DNA of 64,000 nt from Saccharospirillum sp040881935. Lineage in GTDB: Bacteria; Pseudomonadota; Gammaproteobacteria; Pseudomonadales; Natronospirillaceae. Below, piece by piece: positions 42,169 through 52,200 of the stretch (positions are counted from its first letter, which is position 1; the number at the start of each line of letters is the position of its first letter). The notes beneath the pieces were generated by a model, which worked only from the letters and a program-made list of their open reading frames with translations, was not told the origin of the DNA and did not search any database. A program made the translations under genes and the position numbers. Location: positions 19,976-83,975 of the forward strand of contig NZ_JBBECH010000068.1 of assembly GCF_040881935.1 (NCBI RefSeq). Direction: 5' to 3'.

Positions 42169-42639
42169 ATGAGTGCCGCCCTCGTCTGGATTATCGCCGG
42201 CATCGTACTGATATTGACGGAACTGATTGCCACCAGCATCGTGGCGGTATTTATCGGGATCGGTGCCATCGTCACCGGTCTGCTGTTGCAACTGGGCCTG
42301 ATCTCGTCGGTCCTGATGCAACTGCTGACGTTCAGTATGGCGACAGTGCTGAGTCTGGTGCTTGCTCGCAAGCAACTGAAACAATGGTTTCACGGGTCAA
42401 CCGCTGATCGCGGCTCGTCGCAAAACAGTTTCCAGCAGGAGCTGGGCGAGCGGGTGACGGTGGAAGAGGATTTCGATCAGGGTGCAGGCCGTGTGATCCT
42501 TAATGGTGTCGCCTGGGATGCCCTGTCGGACGATGAATTGCGCGCCGGTGAGGTGGCCTGGGTTGTCGCCAATGAAGGCATACGACTCACGGTTGCCCGG
42601 CATAAATCTCCAAGCTCACCCGACCCCATTGAACGCTAA
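42169..42639 (+). CDS. NfeD-like membrane protein
   Basis: The 156-residue protein has two or three N-terminal membrane helices (about 5-25, 28-45 and 48-66) and a C-terminal OB-fold NfeD domain ('GERVTVEEDFDQGAGRVILN' and 'GEVAWVVANEGIRLTV'). NfeD proteins pair with SPFH/stomatin-like proteins in membrane microdomains, and the next gene, 29 bases downstream, encodes such a protein. Confidence 0.9.
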   Translation: MSAALVWIIAGIVLILTELIATSIVAVFIGIGAIVTGLLLQLGLISSVLMQLLTFSMATVLSLVLARKQLKQWFHGSTADRGSSQNSFQQELGERVTVEEDFDQGAGRVILNGVAWDALSDDELRAGEVAWVVANEGIRLTVARHKSPSSPDPIER

Positions 42640-42668
42640 CGCACTTCACAATTAATAAGGAAAAGCAG

Positions 42669-43601
42669 ATGGATCTTTTTGCAGATTTTGGCACTTGGTT
42701 AGCGGGCGGTATTGCGCTGGCCGTGATCATTGTTATTTTCAAGACCGCCCGGATTGTGCCGCAGAAAAGTAATTTCGTGGTCGAGCGGCTGGGTAAATAT
42801 TCACGCACGTTGGATTCCGGCTTTCACCTGCTGATTCCGTTCATCGACAAGGTCGCTTATACCCACACGCTGAAAGAAGAAGTGATCGACGTAGCACAGC
42901 AAGCCTGTATCACCAAAGACAACATTCAGGTGGGCATTGACGGCGTTATGTACATTCAGGTTATCGATGCGAATAAAGCCAGTTACGGTGTTGATAATTA
43001 TCGCAATGCGGCGAGTCAGTTGGCGCAAACCACGATGCGCTCGGTGATCGGCCAGACGGATCTCGACAAGACCTTTGAAGAACGCGCCAAAATCAACGAA
43101 GAAGTCGTTCGGGCTCTCGACGAGGCCGCCACGCCCTGGGGCATCAAGGTATTGCGTTACGAAGTCTCCGACATTGAATTGCCCAACAGCATTAAAGATG
43201 CACTTGAGCAGCAAATGCGCGCCGAGCGCGAACGTCGTGCGGCCATTGCCAAGTCGGAAGGTGAACGCCAGGCGATGATCAACGTCTCCGAAGGTCAGAA
43301 ACAGGAAGTGATCAACCTGTCTGAAGGTGAAAAGCTCAAGCAGATTAACGAAGCAGAAGGTCGCGCCGAAGAAATTCAGCTGATCGCCATCGCCACTGCC
43401 GAAGGCTTGCGCAAAATCGCCGAAGCCATTCAGACACCAGGCGGCAAAGATGCCGTCAGCCTGCGCATCGCCGAACAGTACGTCAAAGAATTCGGCAACC
43501 TCGCCAAAACCAACAACACCCTGATCCTACCGGCCGAACTGTCAAACGTCGGCGGTGCCGTAGCTGGCCTGGCCGAAGTACTCAAACACGGGAAAGGTTG
43601 A
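42669..43601 (+). CDS. qmcA: SPFH/band 7 (stomatin-like, QmcA-type) protein
   Basis: The 310-residue protein has one N-terminal membrane helix (about 8-27), then the SPFH domain ('VPQKSNFVVERLGKYSRTLD', 'VQVGIDGVMYIQVIDANKAS'), then a long Glu/Ala/Lys-rich coiled coil ('EGERQAMINVSEGQKQEVIN') and a C-terminal tail. Stomatin-like proteins form membrane rings or scaffolds that control proteases and membrane order. It forms a two-gene unit with the nfeD-like gene. Palindromes E and F follow. Confidence 0.93.
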   Translation: MDLFADFGTWLAGGIALAVIIVIFKTARIVPQKSNFVVERLGKYSRTLDSGFHLLIPFIDKVAYTHTLKEEVIDVAQQACITKDNIQVGIDGVMYIQVIDANKASYGVDNYRNAASQLAQTTMRSVIGQTDLDKTFEERAKINEEVVRALDEAATPWGIKVLRYEVSDIELPNSIKDALEQQMRAERERRAAIAKSEGERQAMINVSEGQKQEVINLSEGEKLKQINEAEGRAEEIQLIAIATAEGLRKIAEAIQTPGGKDAVSLRIAEQYVKEFGNLAKTNNTLILPAELSNVGGAVAGLAEVLKHGKG

Positions 43602-43618
43602 GTCCTTACCGGGAGTTC

Positions 43619-43731
43619 GTGGTGGCCACCGGGTAGGTGTATCCGGGGTCGGCGTGAACCCGTCCATGGGGCCTAGACCGCAACATCCATGTTGCGGACT
43701 ACCCCGGATACACCTACCCGGCAGCCACCAC
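43619..43731 (-). repeat. Intergenic palindrome, copy E (short form)
   Basis: Arms 43619-43648 and 43702-43731 pair at 28 of 30 positions, and both exceptions are G.U-compatible on the minus strand. It has the core (plus GTCCATGGGGCCTAGACCGC) and the hairpin CCGCAACAT-CC-ATGTTGCGG. It lies between convergent qmcA and dgt, paired with copy F. Confidence 0.87.
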
Positions 43732-43798
43732 TTGATTCGGTGGTTGCTGCTACCAGGTTCCTTTCTTTTGTAGCAGGCCTAGGCAATTGGAAGGTATA

Positions 43799-43911
43799 GC
43801 GACGGGTGGCAGGGTTGCTCTTGCGGGGGTATCTGAGGCATGGATGCCGAAGTTAAGCCTACATGGATGTATTCACGGCGCCCCTGCAAGAGCAACCCTG
43901 TCATCCGTCGC
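43799..43911 (+). repeat. Intergenic palindrome, copy F (short form, inverted relative to E)
   Basis: Arms 43799-43829 and 43881-43911 pair at 28 of 31 positions, and all three exceptions are G.U-compatible on the plus strand. The core is diverged (CCTACATGGATGTATTCACG) like that of copy H. The arm sequence has nothing in common with copy E beyond the C/G-rich inner end. Confidence 0.83.
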
Positions 43912-43956
43912 GGGCTCAAGGCATTGCAGCCAATTTGAACTCCGAAACTTAAGCCT

Positions 43957-45288
43957 CTAAACAAAATGCGGCTGCGAAGGCCCGCCAATTTGTCTCGCCA
44001 GGTAACTGGCATAATTATCCGTCATACCTGCAATGTGATCGATCAGCCGGTGGTAAATCTCATCCGGCGACCAGGTCGCTGACGGCGCTTCCATACCCAT
44101 CAAATCGAACACACGTTTGGCGCGATAGCTGAGCTGGTTGTAGTCCTGCTTTTTATGCAGTTCAAACCCGGCGGTCATAAAGGCCTGCAGCAGAGTGCTG
44201 AGCACGGCGTAGGCGCCGATTTCGGTTTCGGTTTTCTGGGTGTCGAGAAATACCTTGGTGTGGGCCAGGGCTTTGGCCTGGGCAATGCCGTTGCGGATGT
44301 GGTCCGGGCACTGGCTGATCAGGTCGCCGTCGAATATCCCTTTCATGATCGCTGACTGATGTCGCACAAAGGTGTCGACCACGGCGTCGACCATAATGCC
44401 GATGGTTTTGCCGCGCAGGGCAGCCAGCTGGCGATTGGGTGAGATGCCGTTGTCGCCATCGTCGAGGTCGAGCCCGGATCCGCCCTGAATGTTCATGAAC
44501 ACCTTGCTGACTTCTTCGAAGTCGATGATGTGCAGTTCCACCGCGTCTTCCAGATCGATCAGGGCGTAACAGATGTCATCGGCCGCTTCCATCAGGTAAC
44601 TCAGCGGGTGCCGTTGAAAGCGATTATGTTCCCGGGTTTGCAGGCCGAGGCTGTGGGCGAGTTTTTGCATGATCGCCAGCTCCGGCTCGAACACGCTGAA
44701 CTTGCCTTTTGTGGTGGCGTGTTCGGCGGACCAGGGGTATTTGATGCTGGCACCGAGGGTGGGGTGGGTCAGGCGCAAGCCGCCCCGGTTCAGATGATAT
44801 TCGACCTGGGCGATAATACGAAACCCCTGGGCGTTGCCTTCAAAGTGGGTCAGGTCGCGCCGGGTGTTAGCTTTCAATGGTTCCAGCAAATAGGCGTTTT
44901 CCGGTTGCTTGAACCAGTCTTGAATGGCGTATTCCCCGGCGTGGCCAAAGGGTGGGTTGCCAATGTCGTGCGCGAGGCAGGCACTCTGTACAATGACGCC
45001 GAGATCATCGGGTTCAATCCAGTCGGGCAGTTGGCTGCGTATACGTTCGCCGACCCGAATGCCGAGGCTGCGCCCGACGCTGCCGACTTCGAGGCTGTGA
45101 ATCAGGCGGTTGTGCACGTGGTCGTTCTTGGCCAGCGGGTGCACCTGAGTTTTACCGCCGAGCTTGCGAAAGGCGCTGGAGAAGACGATGCGGTCGTGGT
45201 CTTTGTGAAAGTGGCTGCGCCCCACTTCTTCGGCGCCCAGTGCCTGGTGGCCGTAGCGCTCGGTGGTTAGCAGTTGTGCCCATTCCAT
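43957..45288 (-). CDS. dgt: Deoxyguanosinetriphosphate triphosphohydrolase-like HD protein
   Basis: dGTPases hydrolyse dNTPs to nucleoside and triphosphate, controlling the dNTP pool. The 443-residue protein has the HD-superfamily metal site (His in 'NRLIHSLEVGSVGRSLG', then 'CLAHDIGNPPFGHAGE') and the later conserved 'YLMEAADDICYALIDLEDAV'. Length is that of the type 2 family. The ATG at 45288 (MEWAQLLTTERYG) with AGGA 8 bases upstream is preferred; a GTG at 45372 adds 28 unconserved residues. It is divergent from radA. Confidence 0.92.
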   Translation of the reverse strand: MEWAQLLTTERYGHQALGAEEVGRSHFHKDHDRIVFSSAFRKLGGKTQVHPLAKNDHVHNRLIHSLEVGSVGRSLGIRVGERIRSQLPDWIEPDDLGVIVQSACLAHDIGNPPFGHAGEYAIQDWFKQPENAYLLEPLKANTRRDLTHFEGNAQGFRIIAQVEYHLNRGGLRLTHPTLGASIKYPWSAEHATTKGKFSVFEPELAIMQKLAHSLGLQTREHNRFQRHPLSYLMEAADDICYALIDLEDAVELHIIDFEEVSKVFMNIQGGSGLDLDDGDNGISPNRQLAALRGKTIGIMVDAVVDTFVRHQSAIMKGIFDGDLISQCPDHIRNGIAQAKALAHTKVFLDTQKTETEIGAYAVLSTLLQAFMTAGFELHKKQDYNQLSYRAKRVFDLMGMEAPSATWSPDEIYHRLIDHIAGMTDNYASYLARQIGGPSQPHFV

Positions 45289-45433
45289 CTGTTCGTCCTG
45301 TGCGTGGTCATTGAAGGCTGATAGGGTATCATCGTCTGTCGCGAAGCGCCCATTCGGGTGTTCGTAAATCACAGTGGATGCCGATACTCAATCACGCCGT
45401 ATCCGTTCTACCCATCAGCAAAGAGGCAATGGC

Positions 45434-46819
45434 TTGGCCAAGTCCAAAACACAATTTGTATGCGCTGAATGCGGTGCTGACTATTCCAAATGGCAGGGCC
45501 AGTGTGGCGAATGCAAGGCCTGGAATTCGCTGAAAGAGTTTCGTGAAGCGACCGGAGCAGCCGCCCGCCAGCCGAATTTTCAGGACGACAAACGCACCGG
45601 GTTCAGCGGCAGTCGCAGTCAGATTCAGAAGTTGTCTGACGTCAGCCTCGAAGAGCAGGCGCGCATCCCGACCGGTATGGGTGAATTCGACCGGGTACTG
45701 GGCGGGGGCCTGGTCAGTGGCAGTGCGGTGCTGATTGGCGGGCATCCGGGAGCGGGTAAATCCACGTTGTTGTTACAAACCCTGTGCCATCTGGCGCGCC
45801 AGCTGCCGGTGCTGTATGTCTCCGGTGAAGAATCGGTGCAGCAAATCGCGTTGCGCGCCCAGCGTCTGAATTTGCCAATGGATGCACTCTCCATTTTGGC
45901 CGAGACGTCGGTGGCGGCTATCACCGAAACCGCTCAGGAAACCCGGCCGCGGATTCTCGTTATCGACTCCATTCAAGTCATGCACGCACCGGATGTCGAA
46001 TCGGCACCGGGCAGTGTCTCCCAGGTGCGCGAATCGGCCGCCTGGCTGACCCGCTTTGCCAAACAAACTGGCACGGTGCTGATTCTGGTTGGCCACGTAA
46101 CCAAAGATGGCAGCCTGGCGGGCCCCAAGGTATTGGAACATATGATCGATGCCTCGGTTATGCTGGAAAGCTCCGGTGATAGCCGGTTTCGTACCTTGCG
46201 CGCGATCAAGAACCGTTTTGGTGCGGTCAACGAGTTAGGGGTTTTCGCCATGCTCGATGTCGGGCTGAAAGAGGTTAAGAACCCAAGCTCGATCTTTCTG
46301 AACAAGAGCAGCGAGCCGTCGCCGGGCTCGGTGGTGACCGTGGTTTGGGAAGGTACCCGACCATTGCTGATCGAATTGCAGGCGCTGGTCGACGGTACCA
46401 GCATGGGTCACCCCCGGCGAATTGCGGTCGGGCTGGATGCCAATCGCTTATCGATGATACTGGCCATTCTCAACCGTCACGGCGGGGTGTTCACCGGGGA
46501 TCAGGATGTCTTTCTGAACGTAGTGGGTGGCGTCCGGGTCACCGAAACCAGTGCGGATCTGGCCACCTTGCTCGCGGTAGTGTCGAGTTTGCGCGACAAA
46601 CCGCTGCCCAAAGACTGGGTGGTGTTTGGTGAGTTGGGTCTTAATGGTGAGCTGCGGCCAGTGCCCAATGGCCTGGAACGTATCACCGAAGCGGCCAAGC
46701 ATGGTTTCCGCAAGGCCATTATTCCCAAAGCCAATGCACCGAAAAAGCCGATCGAGGGCATGACGGTGATCGGCGCGAACCGTCTGGACGAGGTGTTCAG
46801 CGCCTGGTCGGATATGTAA
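45434..46819 (+). CDS. radA: DNA repair protein RadA (Sms)
   Basis: RadA is a RecA-like helicase that processes recombination intermediates. The 461-residue protein has an N-terminal zinc finger (Cys10, Cys13, Cys24, Cys27 in 'FVCAECG...GQCGECKAW'), Walker A 'GGHPGAGKSTLLLQ', the RadA motif 'KNRFGAVNELGVFAM' and a C-terminal Lon-protease-like domain. A TTG at 45434 with AGAGG 7 bases upstream gives the family N-terminus (MAKSKTQFVC). The upstream in-frame GTG at 45374 would add 20 unconserved residues. Confidence 0.95.
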   Translation: MAKSKTQFVCAECGADYSKWQGQCGECKAWNSLKEFREATGAAARQPNFQDDKRTGFSGSRSQIQKLSDVSLEEQARIPTGMGEFDRVLGGGLVSGSAVLIGGHPGAGKSTLLLQTLCHLARQLPVLYVSGEESVQQIALRAQRLNLPMDALSILAETSVAAITETAQETRPRILVIDSIQVMHAPDVESAPGSVSQVRESAAWLTRFAKQTGTVLILVGHVTKDGSLAGPKVLEHMIDASVMLESSGDSRFRTLRAIKNRFGAVNELGVFAMLDVGLKEVKNPSSIFLNKSSEPSPGSVVTVVWEGTRPLLIELQALVDGTSMGHPRRIAVGLDANRLSMILAILNRHGGVFTGDQDVFLNVVGGVRVTETSADLATLLAVVSSLRDKPLPKDWVVFGELGLNGELRPVPNGLERITEAAKHGFRKAIIPKANAPKKPIEGMTVIGANRLDEVFSAWSDM

Positions 46820-46830
46820 ACCCGAGTCAA

Positions 46831-47112
46831 TCAGCCTTGCTGTAGCGCTTCAAGATAAGCCTGTGCCTGGGTGTGGTCCCGTAGAATATCGGCCAGGGTT
46901 TGGCCCTGGAGGTTGGTGGCGTCCAGGTTGCGGCCCCGTTCGCGGAACAGGGCGACAAAACGCTCGAACGTTTCTTCGTTCATACGAGTATATGCCCGGT
47001 AAAGGCAGTGGAAATCCGGGTCTGTGCCATCATAGGTAGCGAAGTTGAGGTAGTCTTCAAGGTGGGCCTCACCCCAGACTTCGCCTTCAACCCGTTTTTT
47101 ATCACGTTTCAT
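46831..47112 (-). CDS. PA4642-like small protein with ankyrin-like C-terminus
   Basis: The 93-residue protein matches the Pseudomonas PA4642-type family: it starts 'MKRDKKRVEGEVWG', followed by 'ATYDGTDPDFHCLYRAYTRM' and an ankyrin-like helix pair 'NLDATNLQGQTLADILRDH'. Function unknown. The ATG at 47112 follows AAGGA; the ATG at 47127 is less likely. It converges on radA with 11 bases between the stops. Confidence 0.8.
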   Translation of the reverse strand: MKRDKKRVEGEVWGEAHLEDYLNFATYDGTDPDFHCLYRAYTRMNEETFERFVALFRERGRNLDATNLQGQTLADILRDHTQAQAYLEALQQG

Positions 47113-47367
47113 GGAAGGTCCTTGCATGGATTAGGGGCCAGAGGGTTGAGCAACGGGGAGTCCCTCTGGACAACAAAGTGGGTGACATTGGGATGGTAAC
47201 CCAAGGGCTCGGTAGCCCGACAGTCGGTACTGAAAGGGCAAGTTTAAAGTTATAAATAGATGCCGTGAAGTTACTTATGGGAATATAGCAAGTGAGGTCA
47301 GCTATATCGACCGGCTGACGCAGTGGTTTCAGTCAGAGTTCAGCCAGTTCGGTTATTCTATTCGCTG

Positions 47368-49224
47368 ATGTTTCCCATTGTTCAATACCGCAACGCCCGG
47401 CATTTAGATTCAGGAGCTAAGATTATTTTCGATCGTCGATACCGCTATCGATACAACAGCATTCAGGCTCTGGGATTGAGCATACTGCTGTTAGTTGCCG
47501 CACTGGTTACGGCTGAGGCCGCTGAACTGCCGTCTGTGGCACGCAATGACATCGAGGTGTCACCGGGTAACCGTGGCTTGCGCAATGATCTGCGCGATCA
47601 GCTGCAAGGCTATCGGGAGTCGCTGCGCTCGATCGGGCTGAACCCTCGCGCCAGCAGGCTGGCCCAGGGCGAACGCGAGCAGATGCGCCAGGTGCTGGAT
47701 TCGAACGGCTATTACGAGGCTGAGATCATCCATCGGGTGGTCGAAGAAGCCGGTGAAACCGAAGGCGAGATTCAGCAGCGGGTGCAGTACCGTATTGATA
47801 CCGGCCCGCAGTATCAGGTGCTGGATGTGCGCATCGAGGGCGTTGAGGTTAATGTGCCGGATACCTGGCCGCTGGCGGGTGAGGGCGAGCCGTTGGTCGC
47901 TGAGGCTATTCTGGGTGATCAGTCCGAATTGCAGACAATCATTGATGGCGACAGCTGCTATTTTACGCTGAATGTCAGCCATGAAGTACGCCTGGAAGCG
48001 GAAAATGACGGGGGCCTGGTGATTTACCAGGTCAATGCGGCTGACCCCTCTACTCAGGGGAAAGTGTCTTTTAGGGGTCAGGACGGCGTTGAGGAGGCTT
48101 TTCTGCGCCGCCAGACAGCTCTGCGCGAAGGGGTTTGTTTCAGCCGGGCCAATATTGATCAGGCGATCATCAATCTTTATGAAACCCAGTTATTCTCGTC
48201 GGTACGCCGGACATTGAATCGGGCTGAGGATGGCTCAGTCGAGGTCACCTTCGAGCTGAGTCAGAGAGCTCCGCGAACGCTCAGCGCCGGAATCGGCTGG
48301 GATACCGACCGGGGCTTTGGCCTGAACGCCGGGTGGGAGCATCGCAACCTGACGGGCCGTGCGCAGTGGCTGGAGCTGGGTGGCGAACTGCAACGGGATC
48401 GGCAGAGTGGCAACATTCAGCTGACCTTGCCCGGTTTTCTGGATGCGCGTAATACACTGGTATGGAACAACACCCTGACCCATGAAGCACCGGGTGACGA
48501 TGAGTTCTACATCGGTGAAAGCCGTGCCACCATCGACCGGCGTGCCTCGCGCAACGATACTTACCGCTTTGGTGTAGCCTACCGGCGCAGCGACGAGCGT
48601 GTCGGCGATGAGTGGAATACCTTCAGTCTCATTCGAATTCCGTTGTCCTATGAGTTCAATTCGGTCCCCAATGACTTTAACCCGTTGAAGGGCTTGCGTT
48701 ACAGCGCTGGAATTGAGCCCGTCTGGAGCCTGAACGACTCAAGCGACCCGTTTTACGTCGGCTCGCTGGGGTGGTCAAGCTACCGTAACCTGGTTGATGA
48801 ACTGGTGCTCGCCAACCGTCTGGAATGGACCTCTCTATGGCCGTTCAACGAGTCTGCCGATCTGAACCGCATTCCCACCTCAGACCGTCTGCTGGGCGGG
48901 GGTGGTGGCTCGGTACGTGGCTACCCTTATCGCTCAATTGGTCTGGAAGGCACCGATCTGGGTGGCACCCACCAATGGCAGGGTAGCCTGGAGTTGCGCG
49001 GCCAGCTGAGCGAAAACTGGGGTGCCGTGTTGTTTGCCGACGCGGCCAGCATCAGTGAAAACTGGAATCCGACTGAGCAATCGAACTGGTACTACGGGGC
49101 CGGTTTTGGCGTGCGTTATTTCACCCGTTTCGCACCGATCCGCTTTGACCTGGGCTTTCCCGTCAATGGCCGCGACAGCGACCCAGCCTTTCAAATATAC
49201 ATCAGCCTTGGGCAGTCATTTTAA
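47368..49224 (+). CDS. tamA: Translocation and assembly module outer-membrane protein TamA
   Basis: TamA is an Omp85-family outer-membrane barrel with N-terminal POTRA domains. With TamB it supports outer-membrane protein insertion and phospholipid transport. After a signal peptide ('LGLSILLLVAALVTAEA') come POTRA-like repeats (about 75-280) and a 16-strand barrel with the lid-lock motif 'SVRGYPYRSIGLEGTDLGG' and the C-terminal 'PAFQIYISLGQSF' ending in Phe. The start is uncertain: ATG 47368 or GTG 47323, neither with a clear ribosome-binding site. The stop overlaps tamB (TAATG). Confidence 0.93.
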   Translation: MFPIVQYRNARHLDSGAKIIFDRRYRYRYNSIQALGLSILLLVAALVTAEAAELPSVARNDIEVSPGNRGLRNDLRDQLQGYRESLRSIGLNPRASRLAQGEREQMRQVLDSNGYYEAEIIHRVVEEAGETEGEIQQRVQYRIDTGPQYQVLDVRIEGVEVNVPDTWPLAGEGEPLVAEAILGDQSELQTIIDGDSCYFTLNVSHEVRLEAENDGGLVIYQVNAADPSTQGKVSFRGQDGVEEAFLRRQTALREGVCFSRANIDQAIINLYETQLFSSVRRTLNRAEDGSVEVTFELSQRAPRTLSAGIGWDTDRGFGLNAGWEHRNLTGRAQWLELGGELQRDRQSGNIQLTLPGFLDARNTLVWNNTLTHEAPGDDEFYIGESRATIDRRASRNDTYRFGVAYRRSDERVGDEWNTFSLIRIPLSYEFNSVPNDFNPLKGLRYSAGIEPVWSLNDSSDPFYVGSLGWSSYRNLVDELVLANRLEWTSLWPFNESADLNRIPTSDRLLGGGGGSVRGYPYRSIGLEGTDLGGTHQWQGSLELRGQLSENWGAVLFADAASISENWNPTEQSNWYYGAGFGVRYFTRFAPIRFDLGFPVNGRDSDPAFQIYISLGQSF

Positions 49225-52200
49225 TGGCCATACGACTGCGCACCGTTGCCCGCCGCGCCTGGCTGACCGCTTTAGGCATAGTGGCGGTGTTTATTCTGAT
49301 ACTGGTTTTGAGCTTGGCTTTCCTGCTGGGAACGGAGACTGGCCGGCTGACAGTGCTATCGCAAGCCGAACGCTGGTTGCCGGTGCTTACCGGCCAAAAC
49401 CTGAACCTGGACAATCCGCGCTGGGCAACGCTGGGTGAACTGAGCTTTGACCGCCTGACCTATCAGGCTGGCGACGAAGGCCTGAGCGTGGTCGTCGACA
49501 CCGGTACGTTGCAGTGGCAACCGCAATACAGCTGGCAGCGCCGGGTGTGGATCGATGTACTGGCCGCTGAACATGTTCGGGTTGAGGTGCCTGCCGGGTC
49601 CGAAACCGAGCCCACACCGGAAACCACAACGACTACCGATCCACTGGGTCAACTGCAGGCGGTCTGGAATCGGATTCCACCGATTCAACTGGCGCAGTTA
49701 TCGGTAGCCGAATTTGAACTGAGTTTGCCTGGCCGGCCCGACCTGCGCACCCGCATTGAAGCCGATGCCGAGATCAACTGGGGCAGTTGGCCGGCGCGCC
49801 TGGCGTTGTCCCTGACCGAAGGTGAGGGCCAGGCCGTTTCAGCCTCAGTGACGGTGGACGCGGTGGATTCGCTCAGCATTCGCGGCGACCTGAACGCTGC
49901 GGCCAGCGGAACCTGGGCACAATGGATCAATTGGCCGCTGGATGAACCTCTAAAAGGAACCTGGGACCTGCGCCTGAGCCAGCCGGGTTCCCAGTGGCGC
50001 GCCGATATCGAGCAGATTGAGCTGCCCTGGCGTGAACATCAGCTGGCTTTGAATGGGCAAATCAGTTACAGCCCGGCGCAAACGCGCCTTTATCTCTCGC
50101 CTCTGAATGCCAACATCGACGGTCAGACCGCGCGCCTGAATGGCTATCTCGGGCCACGCCAGGCCGATCTTGATATCGACGCCGATGCGCTGCCGCTGGC
50201 GCTGCTGAACGATGTGATTCCGGTGTCCGATGTTTCGGGTGCGGTCTCCATAGCCGGGCAGTTCAGTGGCGGCTGGCAGCAACCTCAATTCGACGGGAAT
50301 GTGAAACTGGAGGGAGACCTGCGGGGTGATGCCCTGAGCATTCGCACTGAAAGTCGCGCGACCGTCAGTGGCGTCGAGCTCGAATCGGCGCAGCTGAACT
50401 GGGGTGATGCCCGGGTGGAAGGCGAGGGCCGGGTGCAATGGGATTCACGGGAACTGGACCTGTCACTGATCTGGTTTGATCTGGACCAGAGCCGCTGGCA
50501 GCCGTGGGTCTCGGCCTGGCCAGAGGCCTTAACCCTAACCACAGAAGGCCGGGGCGATGTCACCGGTACCTTCGATAACCCGCAGTTCACAGGGCGTATT
50601 GAGACGTCCGGGATCTATCAACAAGCTCCGTTTGAACTGTCGACCGATCTAACCGGCACGCGTGAGTGGCTCGAACTGAGCGCCACGACGCTGGCAACTG
50701 AAGCGGGTGATATCGAAGCCAGTGCTCGCTTGCAGCTGGATAATTTGGCACTGGAAGCAACGACTGACCTGTTTGATGTTCGCTCCAGCTGGCTGGCCAT
50801 CGCCGGGGTCGACCTGCCGGTTCAGCAAGATTGGGGGCTCAGTGGCCAGTTGGTGTGGAGCGGCACGGCCACGGAACCGGTTGCCAGCGGTAACCTGACC
50901 ATAGCGGGCCAATGGCAAAACCAGGCGCTGAACGCGACCCTGCAGATCGACCGTTTTGATCTGACCCAGGTGCAACTCGGCCAGAGCCAGATACAGCTGG
51001 CGGATACTGAAACCGAGCTGTCCGGGCTGATTGACTGGCAACAGCAGGCGCTGGATCTGAATGCACGCGTGGGCGCCTTGCGCCTGGCGACGATCCGTCC
51101 CTTTTTACCCGCCCTGCCGGATGTACTGGCGGACCTGACCGGCAATACCACCGGCGATGTTCAGGTATCCGGCCCCTGGCTGGAACCGGCGGTCGATGCC
51201 GATCTGGTGTTTGACGGTCGCTGGCTGGACCAGCCGCTGACCCTGAAGGCTCAGGTATCGGCTGAGAATCGCCGGCGCTGGCGCATTGCTCAGGCCGAAG
51301 TAACGTGGTCGGAACTGGGGCTCTCGTTCAGTGGTGACGTGCAACCGTTTGCCCGCCAGATCGAAGGTAACTACCAGATCAGTAACCTGACGCTGACTGA
51401 TCTGCGCCGTTTGCCGCTGACCTTGCCGGAATCGCTCGATTCCTTAACCGGCAGCGCTCGTGCCGAAGGCCATATAGAAGGCGATCTGACAGCCCCGCGT
51501 ATCACCTCCGAACTGGCTTTCGACGGGGAGTTCGAATCGACCCCTCTGACTCTGGCGGCATCGGTCACTGAACTGACGCCTCAGCAACTCACGCTGGCCT
51601 CGCTGGCGCTGCAGTCGGGCGACAGCGAATTAACGGCTTCTGGTGTGGTTGAGCTGGCGCCGCTGAGGTTTGATATCGACACGGAACTGACCAACCTGAG
51701 TTGGGCTCAAATGACGCCTTGGCTGCCGGATACCGACGGACTGGCGCTGAACACACTGAGCGGGCAAAGCTCGGCCCGGGTCAGCATCGGTGGTAGCTGG
51801 CCCAGTCTCGCACTGGAAGGTCAGGTTCAATCCCGTGGCCAGTATCTGAGTGATGATTACGATCTCGACTGGCAGGGCAGTGGCACTCTGGGTGATCGGC
51901 TGATGCATGAAGCGCAGATAACCTGGGGTGCAGCCGTGCTGCAACTGGATCTGGAAAATCAGGGTGACCAGATAGACGGCGATGTGGCGATGTCGCGGGT
52001 GTCGTTGCAGCGGTTACGGGCGTTGGGGGTGCCTCTCACAGATGACCTGAACGGCGACATTAACGGCCAGGCCAGCATTACCGGTGCCCTGACCGACCCC
52101 GATGTCGACATTGAACTGAACGCCGGCGGTGAGTGGGCCGGTTTTGTGGTTAACGGCAACGACCGCTGGCAACTGAGTTTGGTGGCGTCGGGCCGAATGG

